From contig JANBTH010000428.1 of NCBI GenBank assembly GCA_027578815.1, positions 1-17,570 of the forward strand: a stretch of DNA of 17,570 bases, written 5' to 3'. The position numbers were made by a program, and so were the translations under genes. Each line of letters starts with the position of its first letter. Position 1 is the stretch's first letter. Under the pieces are notes generated by a model. That model did no database searches and was not told where the DNA came from. It was given only the letters and a program-made list of their open reading frames with translations. The DNA is from Coemansia sp. RSA 1804 (taxonomy: Eukaryota > Kickxellomycota > Kickxellomycetes > Kickxellales > Kickxellaceae). Positions 16,182 through 17,570 of the stretch are shown here, one piece after another.

Positions 16182-16806
16182 CACAACTTGCTGGCAAAAT
16201 GACTTTTGTTGTAAGAACACACTTGAAATTATACTTGTTGCTTAGCTTATCTCCCCGCTGGGAAATCACTGATTTGCTAATGAAGCGTATGGGGCACAGA
16301 GAACGAAATCACCCGCCCAGGATTTTTGAGCTGACTATAGAACCCTTTGTTTACAGCCTACTACTAGAGAAAAATAATTTCATTAAAATAAAGAATATCA
16401 TTACACAAAGAGATCTGTATTTGAGCAGCTGATATATTGAATTCAAAAGCAAGGAATATAATTATTGATATATATCTATAAATATGAATGTCTAAATTTA
16501 GTAGAAGTCTCTCGTTTCTCTTTATCCAAACCCCGCTCCCTCAATCTTCCTTGTATAGAAATGTTTACTTTCGTAAAAAAAAATTAGAAGGAAACCCGCA
16601 GCATTCATGAAACCCCAAAAGCAGCATGGGGATGTATATAAAAGTCGTGACTAATTCATCTGTTCATTCAGTTTTTCTAAAAATACCATACAAATTCTAT
16701 TTTACGTTTTAGCAACATTTTTACTCTCCGGTTTAGCTCTTGCTTTCTTTGTTCTTTATTTCCTAGTTTTCTAAGCTAAATTAGAACAAGCTGAATATTG
16801 GGGGAA
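16182..16806. other. Divergent spacer between the AAA ATPase and the right-end gene
   Basis: The stretch is AT-rich. A 94-codon plus-strand frame starting at 16148 and ending at 16432 overlaps it; it has no recognisable domain and a length expected by chance here. The right half contains the promoter of the gene at 16807, with a TATA box at 16635-16643. Confidence 0.4.
16635..16643 (+). promoter_or_regulatory. TATA box of the right-end gene
   Basis: TATATAAAA in the context GATGTATATAAAAGTCGTG, about 164 bp before the ATG at 16807. No other ATG lies between 16660 and 16807 except out-of-context ones, which fits a leader of roughly 130 nt. Confidence 0.5.
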
Positions 16807-17570
16807 ATGTCTATTTCAATCTTTGAGCTGGGGTATGCCGTGTTATATCCTCTATTTGATGTCTGGCTGGCTCTGTATGCAATTTTCATTGTCTCTACAC
16901 GCAAGAGAACAAGCAAGCTTTCTTCAAGAAACGTGGCTACCCTGGGTTGCTATGGCCTGTTAGGAGGGCTATCCTCCTACTTGTGTGCTGGTTTATCGGA
17001 TATCCATTATCCGTTGCCAATTGCTGCTCTTCCACTGCTTGATATGCATGTTGAAGAGGATGGTCTGTTTCAACTAGTCAACGCGGTTGGTGTTTTTCAA
17101 GCTATAAGCGACAGTGATACTGCTGGCTGGCTCAATCTACTTAGTGCTACAATACATGCGTACCTATTCTGTACACTCCTTGGAGATAAAGGTCAACAAG
17201 TACTGAATGATATCAAAGAAATTCTACTCTACACAAAGGAACTTCGCTTAATTGGCATACAAAGAGTTCACGATATTGTACTAGGTGACATTGAAGCACT
17301 TCCCAAACGCATGCTTTTGGAGTCGGCACTTGAGGATTTCAAATATGATGTAAACGAATCCATGTTTCTTATTAAGGCAATATTCAGAATGGTGTGACAA
17401 CCAATGATTCCGCTGCTTGCATTAACCTCATTTCTCAGCACTATGAAGGCTTTGTCAGCTGTTGTCAACAGCCGTGTGTTTTACTTTTTGAGACATCAGA
17501 GTACAGTTGGTATGGAGCATGTTTTAATGTCATTTTTGTGTTTGTTTTGACGGTTATTTCAGAACAGATA
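16807..17570 (+). CDS. Orphan membrane protein, frame broken at 17392-17396, runs off the right edge
   Basis: ATG at 16807 opens 196 codons ending in TGA at 17395-17397 (start MSISIFELGYAVLYPLFDVW). Hydrophobic segments lie at about residues 8-29, 44-63 and 107-125, separated by a basic loop TRKRTSKLSSR (31-41). After them comes a helical, charged C-terminal part (GDKGQQVLNDIKEILLYTKE). At the stop, the dinucleotide run GTGTG changes the frame. The frame beginning at 17397 continues TTNDSAACINLISQHYEGFV, SCCQQPCVLLFETSEYSWYG and stays open to the window end. Alternatively a 47-nt intron (17392-17438, GTGTGA...TTTCTCAG with ATTAAC as branch) restores the same downstream frame. Codon use is AT-rich. 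A donor/acceptor pair GTATGG (17510) and TTATTTCAG (17562) may mark a further intron. Family unknown; some plasma- or organelle-membrane role is only inference. Confidence 0.5.

Noticed and set aside
16148..16432. A 94-codon plus-strand frame overlapping the AAA gene's promoter
   Set aside because: No domain, no promoter of its own, and chance-level length; kept only as a note in the spacer entry.
1..17570. tRNA, rRNA, CRISPR arrays, telomere repeat tracts and transposase genes
   Set aside because: I looked for tRNA B-box-like sequences, tandem direct repeats with spacers, TTAGGG runs and transposase or integrase motifs and found none.

Overview
The window is nuclear DNA of a fungus. Evidence: a Dug2-type WD40/M20 protein (fungal glutathione degradation), an Mch-like MFS transporter, a POT1 telomere protein, an AP-1 sigma adaptin, introns with GTAAGA or GTATGT donors, and TATA boxes 30-90 bp upstream of start codons. 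The conserved genes are GC-rich and mostly intronless, and they sit in AT-rich spacers. An AFG2B/SPATA5L1-like ATPase beside Dug2 suggests an early-diverging zygomycete-grade fungus, perhaps Kickxellales; that placement is inference at low confidence.

Layout. 1-241 (-): N-terminus of an acidic, Ala/Glu-rich protein that runs off the left edge. 435-1672: AT-rich block with a broken small membrane-protein gene (+), an intact 120-residue orphan (-), and a second broken orphan gene (+) divergent from it. 1778-3220 (-): monocarboxylate-type transporter. 3221-5168: long spacer with TATA boxes and a possible spliced micro-gene. 5169-7259 (-): POT1, two exons. 7260-8101: AT-rich spacer with a 13-bp hairpin, a palindrome and a TATA box. 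8102-8702 (+): another broken orphan gene. 8825-9538 (-): AP-1 sigma, two exons. 9765-12797 (-): DUG2. 12798-14459: spacer holding a TATA-driven possible small spliced gene (-). 14460-16103 (-): tandem AAA ATPase. 16807-end (+): an orphan membrane protein with a reading-frame break at 17392-17396.

The conserved genes serve separate housekeeping jobs: telomere capping (POT1), clathrin-coated vesicle sorting (AP-1 sigma), glutathione turnover (DUG2), ribosome-biogenesis or replisome-type unfoldase (AFG2B-like) and solute transport (MFS). They do not form a pathway or cluster.

The most unusual signal is a two-compartment pattern. About 9 kb of GC-rich conserved coding sequence contains no frame break. 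The AT-rich orphan reading frames contain repeated one- or two-base frame breaks, several at A, T or GT runs. This looks like lineage-specific genes decaying in place. Local sequence errors, unrecognised splicing or frameshifting are alternatives that I cannot exclude from sequence alone.
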